Source of the DNA: Metridium senile
Lineage: Eukaryota; Cnidaria; Anthozoa; Actiniaria; Metridiidae
Reading direction: 5' to 3'
Assembly (NCBI GenBank): GCA_949775045.1
Contig: OX459099.1
Coordinates: 20,974,144-21,038,143 of the forward strand
DNA: 64,000 nt
Made by a program: the position numbers and the translations under genes. The notes under the pieces were generated by a model. The model saw only the letters and a program-made list of their open reading frames with translations, was not told the origin of the DNA and made no database searches. The stretch's first letter is position 1, and each line of letters begins with the position of its first letter. Positions 22,901 through 33,300 of the stretch are shown piece after piece.

Positions 22901-25395
22901 CTATCTGCGTCATCAATGTCAACATTTAAAAATGCCTTTTCTATGTCTCCTGCTAAGGCTACTCTATTCTCTCTAAATCTTAATAATATATCTAGGAGCA
23001 ATGGATTCAACGACGGACCGGTGTGTAAACAATCATTCAATGACACGCCATGCTTACCGTCCTTCGATGAACCATTGTAAACTATACGTACCTTGGTGGT
23101 TAAGGCGTCCTCCCGTACGACAGCATGATGGGGCAAGTAATGAACCTTACGTGCTAAGTCGACTGCGGGCACTTTCTCTACAATACCTGCGGCCAACTGC
23201 TCTCTCATTATTCTATCGTACTCTTTTAGTAAGGCGGGCGTCTTTTGCAGTTTTTTGACTTGGTTGCGTAAACAAGCAAGTCCTGCATGTTGATTAGTAG
23301 GCAACCGTCTGTGACCTGTTTTCCATGGTAATTTCACAGAATAACGCTTACCTGTGAACTCGATATTATCTGAAAACTCTTCATGTACTTCATTTACTGG
23401 CCTAATACCTAGGCTATCTAAGTCCCACAGTCTATCTAACTGACTGTCTATGCTATTTCTTTCTTGCATTACTACAGTGTTGACAGTCACTATGTTTGCA
23501 CTATCTGATCTCTCACACTCTATTGCTAATGGGCCTGACAATACCCAGCCTAACTCTGTCTCTATGGCAACTGGCTCGTCCTGTTTTCCTCTAACTGCGC
23601 TACCTTTCTGAAACTGCCACAAATAATCTGCTCCTACTAAAACATCTATTTCTAATTTGTCTTGGCTACGATTAACATCAGAAAACCATAGCCCTCTAAG
23701 GTGCAAATACCTAGTTCTTGCTATCTCTACGTGATTGTTTGGGATGTGCGCTATCTCTGGTACTACAAATGCTTCTATTCTAACACTGTTCTTCCCTTTA
23801 ACTGGACTAACTGTTAACTCTACAACATTTCTTAGTTCACTCTTCTTACCACTCTCCCCAAACGCGTTGATGCTTAACCACTCGCGCCTTACTACTGGAA
23901 GTCTAGCTTCGCGTGCTGCTGATGAAGTGATAAAAGAGCGATGACTGCCTCCGTCAAAGAGCACTCTCGCGCGAACGCTCAAATCACTCTCCCCCTCACT
24001 CCTAAGAATCCCTTGCGCAGTTTGCAATGCAACTTTAGTACTGGCGTGTACGTAATAATTTCCTGACTCGATATTAGGTGCGCTTTTACCCTGGTTATTA
24101 TTATTAACTACTATGTTATTACTTGATATTTCCGATAAATGCGTGGTTTGATTACCTAATTGCGGGGTTTTCCCTGAGGCCTGACCCTCACAAATACTGA
24201 CGTGGTGATTCCTCCCACACCCCTTACAACTTAGGTTAGATCTACATTCTACCACTCTATGGTTCCTTTTTAAACATTTAAAGCATCTGTTATACTTAAC
24301 TAACAGTTCCCTTCTTTCTTTCGCTGTATTCATGTTGGCACAGTCCTCTTCTTCGTGGTGTCCCCAACAGTACACACATTTCTTCGTAAATGGCTTGTTT
24401 GATGACAGCAGGGCACTCGCTGATGCACGTGGCTGTCCGTACTGTCGCTTGTTTTCCGGTTTTATCTGTTTCATGGCATCGTGGTCTTCCCTCAGTTCAA
24501 TCTCGTTCTTGAGTTGGTGTATTAGGTCTTTCATCTTCCACAGGCGGAATTTCTGTCCTCTCGTAATGGTCAGTCGCAGCTGTGAAGGAAGCTTTTCTAG
24601 TAGTCGCGGTACTACTATACAAGAATAAGTGTTCTCATTCACTTCCAGCGCTTGTAAGCCACGGTAATGTGACTCACAAGCCTGAAAAAACCTTCTTAAT
24701 CTTGTGGAATCAGCGTCGTTGTACACTGGCTCAATTTCCATCAAATCCTTGATGTGGCTTTGTTGTATCGCCTCGTCTCGACCATATCGTTCAAGTAACG
24801 TCTTTACTGCTGCGTCGTAGTTGGCCGAGGTGAGCGCGAAACCTGCCACTGTTGCCTTCGCAGGTCCGTCCAATAATCCCTTTAAATATTTAAACTTATC
24901 TACGTTTGCGAGGGCCTCATTTTTGTGGATAGTACTTCCGTAACTATCCCAGAACTCTTGCCATTCTTGCAGTTTGCCATTGAACCGCAACATCTGCAGT
25001 TTCGGTAATCTTGCGGTGATTTGTTTTTGGGTTGTGGATTCTGTGCTTGTCGTTGAGGTGTTTAGCGGTGTTTCTTGATTTGTTTTCAGCTCCTTTTCCA
25101 GTTTAAGTGTTACGGCAAGAAGATCGCTGCGCAGCTTCTCTCCCTCCGTTATCACCCTCTCGATGTCGTCCTCAGTGGTCTCCTCGATTGCGACGAGGAG
25201 ATCGACTACTTCATCATCAAGCTCTTGTAGCTTCTTTCCCTTTTGTTGAAGAGCGGTGATCTGTTGTCGTGCCCACAACTCCTCTAGTTCTTCACCGTCT
25301 TCGTTTAGTTTCTCGTTAGTCTTGTTGATCAGCTTACAGGCAGCTCCGCGGTGAGCTGACCGTACTTTCTTTCTCTTTGCGATTTCGTCCGCCAT
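19966..25395 (-). CDS. BEL/Pao gag-pol polyprotein, intact, 1809 aa
   Basis: A single frame encodes the whole replication polyprotein. Residues 1-105 form a charged, coiled-coil-like segment. About 130-310 is the gag-like DUF1759 region (PKLQMLRFNGKLQEWQEFW). Three CCHC knuckles follow at 340-352, 371-384 and 390-402. The aspartic protease is at about 475-620, with D481 in LFDGGSHRSF; the family consensus is D-S/T-G, so the middle Gly is unusual. The Pao-type reverse transcriptase spans about 740-1000, with D817 and YVDD at 896-899. RNase H has D1091, E1135, D1167 and D1212. The integrase has H400-equivalent zinc ligands H1400, H1405, C1435, C1438 and a DDE triad D1471, D1535, E1582. A C-terminal DUF5641-like region covers about 1680-1770. 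The start at 25395 is the first ATG after the primer site and fits the family. No stop or frameshift is present. Confidence 0.96.
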   Translation of the reverse strand: MADEIAKRKKVRSAHRGAACKLINKTNEKLNEDGEELEELWARQQITALQQKGKKLQELDDEVVDLLVAIEETTEDDIERVITEGEKLRSDLLAVTLKLEKELKTNQETPLNTSTTSTESTTQKQITARLPKLQMLRFNGKLQEWQEFWDSYGSTIHKNEALANVDKFKYLKGLLDGPAKATVAGFALTSANYDAAVKTLLERYGRDEAIQQSHIKDLMEIEPVYNDADSTRLRRFFQACESHYRGLQALEVNENTYSCIVVPRLLEKLPSQLRLTITRGQKFRLWKMKDLIHQLKNEIELREDHDAMKQIKPENKRQYGQPRASASALLSSNKPFTKKCVYCWGHHEEEDCANMNTAKERRELLVKYNRCFKCLKRNHRVVECRSNLSCKGCGRNHHVSICEGQASGKTPQLGNQTTHLSEISSNNIVVNNNNQGKSAPNIESGNYYVHASTKVALQTAQGILRSEGESDLSVRARVLFDGGSHRSFITSSAAREARLPVVRREWLSINAFGESGKKSELRNVVELTVSPVKGKNSVRIEAFVVPEIAHIPNNHVEIARTRYLHLRGLWFSDVNRSQDKLEIDVLVGADYLWQFQKGSAVRGKQDEPVAIETELGWVLSGPLAIECERSDSANIVTVNTVVMQERNSIDSQLDRLWDLDSLGIRPVNEVHEEFSDNIEFTGKRYSVKLPWKTGHRRLPTNQHAGLACLRNQVKKLQKTPALLKEYDRIMREQLAAGIVEKVPAVDLARKVHYLPHHAVVREDALTTKVRIVYNGSSKDGKHGVSLNDCLHTGPSLNPLLLDILLRFRENRVALAGDIEKAFLNVDIDDADRDVVRFYWVEDVNKEDFKIETYRFTRVVFGLNASPFLLNATIRHHLARYSESDPRFTSKLAKSFYVDDLVTGEHTVSKAFELFEKSVSRMSEAGFRLRKWLTNSRELREKIECVEKGKEDNGDESYAKTVLSTQQSGPKRDKILGLSWDCERDSIHFNFERTAERAKQGELTKRSVLSVISGLFDPLGIFSPMSVSMKIMFQELCTDKVGWDEPINDEYKVRWNKWVDELCETKEIVIDRCVYDHPEDRVTECYLHGFGDASTKAYCAVVYLVYVLDDGSRHVKLLASKTRVAPLKQLTIPRLELMSAVILTQLVETVKNALSAQLDIKGVTYWLDSKTALCWIQNRGEWKQFVRHRVNSILGKTEMKYWRHCPGEYNPADIGSRGTSADALKKNKLWWEGPSWLKLPDSEWPSKLEEVSETQECKEEEKKSATLLAVNEVRESPSLNKVIDVSKYSDYNRLVRVTAWVSRFVNNLRVSREKRGERVNGKLEAQEISEAEQRWIVAAQVELKQQGNYKQLASELRLDDSNKIIVCRGRLEHSDLSVEARAPIILPKEHRLTRLIIEQCHNRVLHSGLRATLAELRAKFWVPRGRQIVKNIIGGCVTCKKLIGKPYGTPTEAALPEFRVKESPPFSKVGVDFAGPLYVKGSQSSEMDKVYIALFTCCVTRAVHLELVENLEAPTFMRCLRKFSARRGMPTLIVSDNAKTFQAANRTLNSLFEHPEVRTYLNNYKIVWRFNLAKAPWWGGFFERMVGNVKQSLRKVLGNARLTHDELVTVLTEVESTLNCRPLTYEYDEVGEEVLTPSHLIYGRRINSLPDAVVEPDDVREEPECSTRFKYLSSTLAHFWGRWRKEYLANLREFHKTKRARQSKAVIQVGDVVTVYEEGKKRNEWKLAVIEELVRGRDGVVRGAKIRVITKGKIVRISRPVQRLYPIEVRADEDDAAAMRVPRVQQARRTLPRRNAALDAGWKTRLMLDS

Positions 25396-25423
25396 CTTCG
25401 AGATTTTTCTTCTTCTCGGCTGA

Positions 25424-25440
25424 TCCGGCTCGAAGGACCA
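25424..25440 (-). other. tRNA-Tyr primer-binding site
   Basis: Two bases inside the 5' LTR, the element's strand reads TGGTCCTTCGAGCCGGA, 17 nt exactly complementary to the 3' end of metazoan tRNA-Tyr including the CCA tail (recalled from known tRNA-Tyr sequences). Confidence 0.82.
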
Positions 25441-25442
25441 AG

Positions 25443-25971
25443 TTTCGTAGAGCTATCCACGAACGTGTCTATCCAAGTAGACCACTACAACTTCGTTTTG
25501 CGTCAAACCTTTTATTCCCTTGTCACTGGTACATTTGCGTTTCTTACAATTCGCAATCCAACTTTTTACTGCCTATACATCGATTTTCTACCTATATTTA
25601 TATCAAAACTCTAACAGGAACAACATACCTAAGTTTACAGTCATTCATACCTAGGTTTACAATCATTTCTCTTACGTACGAGAAGTTTATTCACTATTCA
25701 TTATGTATCCTGTTTTTACATGCTTGTCGTGTGACTAATAGTTGTATATTCTCCGATATACGTGCTAATCCCTTAAATTGTTATCTCTAATCTTGTTATT
25801 GAATGTCCCACCCGACATATGACGAATGACACTATCAATACCGGTATAACGTGACTAATACTTCTAAGTTATGTTATATGTTATGCTAAATCTTTGGTTT
25901 CAAAGGCTAAATAAATGCTAAATAATCGACTAAATTAATACTGTAAAAATGCCTAATTTTACTCCTCGACA
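25443..25971 (-). repeat. 5' LTR of the BEL/Pao element
   Basis: The promoter-bearing copy on the element's strand, identical to the 3' LTR. It ends at TGTCGAGG next to the CTGTT target duplication. Confidence 0.96.
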
Positions 25972-25976
25972 CTGTT

Positions 25977-27381
25977 TAAACATCGAAAATTAATATAACT
26001 TTCTATATTCTTTAGAACTTCCCTAAAGCTTGCGGTAATTTAAGGAATTAATCAAACAATTGAAGCACTTTCCACGGGCTGTAGTCAAATTCTACACGCT
26101 ATCGAGGCTGAGGTTGATAGACGAGAATTTTGAAATAGTCTATTGTAGTTTCCAACGCAGGCAACTTTGTGGCGGAACGGTTATTTGGGGCCCATTCCTC
26201 TCCGGTTCGCATGACAAAGGAAACCCAGCCAAGTTTCTATTAATACCAACACAATTATACAAGAACTATAATGATCGTTTTAATAATTTAATTTTCGGTC
26301 CTAAGTTTTTATACACACATTGGTAACTTGTACCTAAATCTCTTTCGAAGACCAATATCCAAAAAATTTGTACTCATGGCATGTTTTATATACTTCATTT
26401 GGCCGCAGCCAAAAGATATATCTTGAAAATATCGAAGAGAGCTAGAGCCGCCATCTTGGATGTATGAACGAGAATCTAATGGAAATTTCGGATCTTACTT
26501 CTTCGTCGAATAAAAATCTTCATCCAACAGGAGCTCTTTTACTTCAACGAAGATTAAGGTCCGATACGTCAATAAGTAGATCCCTTTATTCACTGTACAA
26601 ATAACCTACTAATGAGAGAATGGTTTAATGACAAGATCCAACATGGCGGCTATGGAATTCGTCAACTCATTCCAACGCAGTAATCTTTCTTCTTTTTCAA
26701 GTTTTCACGAAACGTTTTGGGCGTCTAGGTCTTCTATAATAGATTGCAAAACAGTCCCTACTTTTACGTGAAAACTCCTACAAATTAAAGCGCGAAAACA
26801 GAGCACCTTGTCTTCCTATATGTTCTGGTCCTTCGCTAATGTACTGCAAACCTGTATTCTTTGTTCTTCGTTTTTGTGTCCTAAGTTAGTGGGTTTTTTA
26901 AACTGCATATTTTAGAATGACATGTAAAGAAATGTTATGAATATTATTATCGTTCATTGCTTAACTTGGAGTCTTATTTCTATTGAATTCCGTCGACTGC
27001 AATCATGTTCAAAATTGTTGGGAATGTAAAAATGTATCAATTTGATTTGCAAACCCCCTTCCCCCTGAGCAATGTTGATTGGTCTTTCAAATGACAACCG
27101 TTTCACATTCCAAAAACTCAACATTGATACGGGGGAGAGGGGGAAACGGAAAAATGATGTTGAAATATTTTTCATGTAAAAAAAAAAACAGATAATGTCC
27201 CAAGGTATTTTGCACATGTTTGTGGGTCCAGTACACGGCCAAAGAGCAAGAATTTTCACGTAATATTAGGGGACTGTTTTATAGAGTCTACTTTCCAGTT
27301 AATTATTCAAATGTCCATTCTCCTACCCAGACCAACTCGGTCGTTCATCTCTCGGTCTGGGTACGAGAATCATCGAATGTC
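25977..27381. other. Region between BEL/Pao element and BPTF stop; no confident gene
   Basis: It should include the BPTF 3' UTR on the minus strand. A 46-codon plus-strand frame at 26464-26604 (MNENLMEISDLTSSS...) follows GCCGCCATCTTGGATGT, a YY1-like motif, and could be a small peptide or the 5' exon of an unseen transcript. A palindrome at about 27318-27366 (CTACCCAGACC with its complement) is a MITE-like hairpin. Nothing else recognised. Confidence 0.4.
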
Positions 27382-30300
27382 TCAAGTCTTCTTCTGCCAT
27401 GCGCGTAGCTTCTTGACAAAGAATCCTTCCAGTACTTCTGCACAGCGGTAGTACGGTGATTCCTTGGGGTTAAATAAGCGGCAGTTATCGAACATGGTTG
27501 TGATGTCAACGTTGAACTGTTCGACGGTATTGTAGTATTTTGATGATAGACGGTCCTCAACCTGGGAAAGATCTGGGAAAATATAAAAAAACATCACTAA
27601 AAATCCAAATTTTGACTTCAACTTTCTTGACGAGGATAAATATAAAAATAACCAGACGCCATCTGGGCGATCACTCGGGCTTCAAATGAGACATCATGTA
27701 TTTAAATTGTGACATGTCATCACGTGATCACATGCTCCTATGAAAGCCTGGGACCTAACCCTCCAATTTGAGGACCAAGACGATGACGACGAAAAAAACG
27801 GAACCGTTTGCATGTTTAGACTCGGACTTTTTCGTACACGGAAGCCCGAGTAATAATATTAAAAAGGTGCTTGGAACACATGAAAATCTCTGTTTTCACA
27901 AAAGATAAGCGACATGTATTAAATATAAAATCTTACCAGCATGCACCGCGCGATAGACTAAATTTCGTGGACCATGAACATCGCACATTCAAACATATCT
28001 TTCTCTATCTTATTTTTTACGATGTGAGTGGGTATTTACGCTCTTACTAAATCGTTTAGCATTTTGTTTTATTTGTTTTCTCGTAATACGACTGACTGAA
28101 TGAATTATAACACTCAAATCAAATCATTTTGATATCTTTTACGATGTGAGTGGGTATTTACGCTCTTATTAAATCGTTCAGCGTTTTGTTTCATTTGTTT
28201 TCTCATAATACGACTGACTGTAAATGAATTTTAACACTCAAATCAAATCATTTTGATATCTTTTACGATGTAGTGGGTATTTACGCTCTTATTAAATCGT
28301 TTGATATCTTTTACGATGTCAGTTACGTTTTGTTTTATTTCTCGTAATACGACTGACTGCGAATGAGCAAAATAAACAACGCAAAGCATGCCGGTAAGTG
28401 ACCATGTCTCTTAAGTCTGGTTTTAAAAGAATACAATGTCTCTGAAATAAACATTTCGTTTGGAATGTTAGATAGATATTCCTAATTTTAAAGTATACCC
28501 ACAATTCTTTTCGGTCTTGAAATAATCAATCCCCTCTGTTAACCTTTATAGAAACTGCTGTATACTAACCCATAGGGTCCTTGATAACTGCATAATATCC
28601 CGGTACATCGTCAGCACTGACCGCCTCTAAGAACGGCCACGCCATCTTATGACTCTGTAAAGATCTTAAAAGACGTTTAAGCGAGTCGTAGTCTTTACTG
28701 CTCAGCGGTTGCACGTCTCGACTAGACTGGCTTTCTGTACATCGTGGGCATATGTAGGAGTCGAGGTGCTCTGCTTCGAATTCGCTGATATTGACACAGA
28801 TACCGTGGAACCAGTCGTGGCATGTATCACAGCCGATATAGAACCTATAGAGAAATATAAAACAATTAGGGACAGACAGACAGACAGACAAATACAGGCA
28901 GGCAGGCAGGCAGACAGACAGACAGACAGACAGATACAGGCAGACAGACAGACAGGCAGACAGACAGACAGATACAGGCAGGCAGACAGACAGACAGACA
29001 AATACAGGCAGGCAGACAGACAGACAGACAGACAGACAGAAAGACGGATGGACAGACAGACAGACAGGTAAAACAAGTTACAATTATCAAACCCTATATA
29101 ATCAACAGATGGCGAAACAAAGACAGACTAGAGTGAATGGAGAAATGGATGAAGGAAGGAAGGAAGGAAGGAAGGAAGGAAGGAAGGAAGGAAGGACAAC
29201 ACATGGATGGATGCAGAAAGTTTAAGCGAATGAAAGAATGACTGGAATACCAAATGGAGCAACAAAAACATGGAAATAGAGGCAGTACACGTAAATAAAC
29301 ATGGAAACAAATAGGAAAGTTAGACTCACTTGGCTTCATCGTAAGGTTGTCTGCACAAACAGTACAGTTCTTCGGTCTCCATTCCTTGCTGTGCTTTACT
29401 GCATTCAGAACATGTAAAATGGTCAAGAGATGCTGCTGCTTCTGGTGTTACACCAACACATACTCCATGGAACCAGTTAGCACATAGATCACAGCCAATA
29501 TAGAACCTACATACACATATAAGAGGGTTTGTGAGTAACGCATATAGAATTCTACAGAAACATATACGCATATAGAATTCTACAAAAACATATAAGAGGG
29601 TTTGTGAGTTACGCATATAGAATTCTACAGAAACATATAAGAGGGTTTGTGAGTAACGCATATAGAATTCTACAGAAACATATAAGAGAGTTTGTGAGTA
29701 ACGCACATAGAATTCTACAGAAACATATAAGAGTTTAAAAATGTCAAAGTTGCAGTCAGGTTTAATAATACAAAGTAAGTTAAGTCGGAGACAAAAGTGT
29801 ATATTTAATTTAAACAAAGACAAGGTTTATGAATAACGCAAGTTAATAAATAAATGTACTACTGAGAGTAAATCGACAAAAAAAACCTGCAAAGAGGGCA
29901 GTAGAGAGAACAAACAAGTTGATCAACTTACCGACATCATTTAATCGAAACTTAAAACAGTTTTTAGTTAGAAAAAGCATCTACTTTGAGTCAATGATTA
30001 TTTTATTTTACCTATTTAGTTTTACTACTCATTTATCATATGTTCATTTGTGCTCTATAAGTATAGATTTTATTATCCTATTCTTCCGTCATGCCAAAAT
30101 GTCTCGAACAATAATGGTCGATTTGCATTATAGTGTCAAATACTACTAGAATCCTTAAGCCTGGTTTTCACTAGCGACGCAACGCAAGCGCAAACGCAAA
30201 CGCAAGCGCAAGCACAAGCATGTGAAAACGAGACGTGAATAAGCGCAAGCGCAAACAAACTATTCACTAGTGCCACGCGCAAGCACAAGCGCAAACGCAA

Positions 30301-33300
30301 GATAGGAAAATTTTTGATACCTTGCGCTTGCGCTTGTGCTTGCGCTTGCGTGGGCGGTTTTCACTACGAAATAAGGCCTCTTGTGCTTGCGCTTGCGTCG
30401 CTAGTGAAAACCAGGCTTTAGCCTCCCTTTGTGTAATAATTAATGCCAATTGTTCAACTTTTATCAAGACGGTAGTAAAATGACGTCATGGCAAAAATGG
30501 CATATTTTGACTAAATCTTTATCACTTACAAGGTTGGGTCGTAAGGCTTTCTACAAATACAGTACAGTTCGTCTGTCCTTTGCTTCTTGTCCAGTGGGAA
30601 TTCACCGGCAGCACCCAGCGAACTTTCTCGTTTCCTCTTCTTAGTATTGGTGTCTTCTTCTTTCTTGCCTTCTTTTTGTATCTTGATGGTGAGTTCTTTC
30701 TCGAGGACGGCACGTTTACGAATGATCTACGAGATATCATCAACATATATCAGTTATAAGGTACTTATGTTTCTTTATCCTCTCTTACTTGCTTTCAAGG
30801 TTCCAATCTTTCCAACTTCGTTCCCAGGACCCTCTCCTTTCGCTTTTGGGTGGAGCGGAGGGAGAGGGCCCTGGGAACGAGGTTGCAATCTTTCTTGACT
30901 ATTTGTACATATTTTCATCAGTAATACAGCACCAGTCGAAAGCTGCGTTTTGGTTGCCTCCCTAATACAGTACTGCTATTGTTTGGTTAGGTTTAGGGCA
31001 ATTGTTTGGAGACTCTATTGTTTTTTTTTTAACCAATCCTACACGATGTTTCGATTTTGTGCTGACTGTCCCCTTTTCATCTACATCCATTGGATAGTCA
31101 GCACTCGCCCGGGAAGCGAGCAGGCCTGGCTCAAACCCAGAGGCAGGATTTTTTTCTGTAAAACAACCCTGTAGTTCACACTTGAAGACACTATTAAACT
31201 GCACTTAATCATTGCTGTTATTTGGACAACCACCACAATTATCACTATCATCATTATCATTATCATCTTTAATACACTTTATTTCATGAGGGAATTACAC
31301 TTGACAGCCAAGGCTGATAAACTTGTGTCCCTCCTATCTAAAATATAATATATCAAATATAATCTTAATTAACAATATAAATATCCCAATCTTGAGATAA
31401 AGATGTCTAATATGTCAGTGTAAATTTCAATAAAAGCAGCATGCACTGCACTACTATTTTCATCTTCATTATCGTAATGATCAGCAACACCATCATCATC
31501 ACCATCATCGCTACTACAACCATTACCAGGAATATAACCATCATCACAGGGGCGGATCCAGAAATTTGACAAGGGGGGTGAACTTTGATATCCTTTTGGC
31601 GGATAACGGCAGACACAAGAGCGCAAAGATGGCAATGTGCCCGCTTTTCTTTGCTAAAACGGCCGGGACTTTACTGAAAAAGGGGGGGGGGGGTGAAAAG
31701 TCACCCAGTTCACCCCCCTCCGTCCGCCCCTGCATCACCATCACTGTCATCATGCTACTCACATCTTTTTTAAGCAGTTCTTTTCTCTTATAGAGAATAG
31801 CGTCCAGTTTGGTGGCTTTGGCTCTTTGTTGTTTTTGAGCCAATACCATTCGTTTGCTTTCCTTATTGCGCTCTAGCTCCTCGTTTCGTTCAATTTTGTG
31901 AATGAGGTGATCCATCAATTTACGGCACACGGCCATTCTGTAAGATAAAAATACAAAGATTTATGAATAAATTCAACCAAAAAGTATGTTTTTATTTTTT
32001 AACGGATGGGTTATTTAGGCTACGTTTACACGATACCGGACGAATTTTTGACCGGTCAAAAAAAACATCCGCTTACGGGTTTCGTTCACTGGACCGCGCT
32101 AAACGTGCAATAATTTGGACGCCTAACCGGTCAAATATTCGTGTGAACAGCATGTCCAGGTCGATATTTCAACCGGTCAAAAATTCGTCCGGTACCGTGT
32201 AAACGTAGCCTTAATTTCATGAACAAATAGTAAATGAATACATAAATATATGACTGCCTGATTGACTGAATGAAAAATGAATTAGAGAATGAATGAATAA
32301 GCGAATGAGTAAATAAGTTAGTGAATGAATGAATAAATCAATTAATCAATCAATAAACCCATTAATAAGGAACACAAACGCAAAGAAGTTACGACGTTTG
32401 GACATCGTCCGATGTAACATAGTAACAAAGTAATGAGTCAATGAATGAATGAATGAATGAATAAACGAACGAACGAACGAACGAACATATGACCGAACGA
32501 CCATATGAAAAATGACAAAGGGACTGAATGAAGTACCGACCGACCGAATCCCGACCGAACAAAACCCGACCGACCGACCGAAATCCGACCGACCCAACGA
32601 AAGATCCTCACCTGTTCATGTCTTGCCTGGTTTCTAAGGAGACGTGTTTCTTACCAGCAGCCTGCCCCAGTCCTGCTCCACCAACCTTTCTGCCCTTGGC
32701 CTTGGCTATCTGCTTGGCTTGTTGTAGTTCTTTTGATGAATGTTTCATCTTTGGTGCGTTAGTTAGGGAGCTGCGAGCTGCTATTGGGATTGTACTGACT
32801 GTCTTCTTAGCTGGAGTCACTGGAATAACAAGATTGATTACGATTAACTTCAAGGAACAGGGGATACTCCCATATATCTGCTATAACTAAATTCTATGTT
32901 GCGCTGGATAGGGTGTAGCTTTTGCGCATGCTTTGGGGTAATGACCAGTTGCAACAAAGCGCTTCACTATCCGGAAATACAGCTAAAAATGGTTCATTCT
33001 TCAATTTCTCTTGAATAGGGTATGGATGAATGGCAAGCAAGCTTTTTTACTTCATTCACCACTGTGCGCATGTAAGTTTGAAAAATATATAAATACCTCA
33101 ATAACATATCAAATCTACAGCCAGAACCACTAATTTGGGAGACTCAGTCCCACGCTCACATACCCCAACATAAAATATTTAAGGTTACGGTCCACGTTCG
33201 CGGTGTGCTTTCACATGCTCTCAGTTAAAAGTGTGTTTACCGCGTCATTTTACAATAATAATAGACATATTATATATCATTTTAAAGCTTATATAACAGA

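Larger units (their letters stand above)
19417..25971 (-). mobile_element. Complete BEL/Pao LTR retrotransposon (6555 bp)
   Basis: The element reads on the minus strand, with its 5' LTR at 25443-25971 and 3' LTR at 19417-19945, both 529 bp and identical by eye. The flanks carry the direct repeat CTGTT (19412-19416 and 25972-25976), the 5-bp target duplication usual for BEL/Pao. A primer-binding site and a polypurine tract sit next to the LTRs, and one unbroken gag-pol frame lies between. LTRs begin TGTCGAGG on the element's strand; the other end reads CTACGAAA and not the usual CA. There is no envelope gene. It sits between the convergent 3' ends of WBP11 and BPTF. Identical LTRs and an intact frame imply a very recent insertion. 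Confidence 0.97.

Noticed and set aside
25443..25790. Plus-strand frame inside the LTR, present in both copies
   Set aside because: It is duplicated only because the LTRs are; composition is non-coding and antisense to the element.
29850..30500. Extra coding exon of BPTF between 30530 and 29506
   Set aside because: The flanking exons join in phase and together make one PHD finger; the interval holds a MITE and no conserved block.
31088..31146. Functional tRNA gene (Pro-like GGG loop)
   Set aside because: Anticodon and T-arm-like stems are visible, but position 33 is not U and no acceptor stem pairs; it follows a dispersed repeat, so a SINE is more likely.
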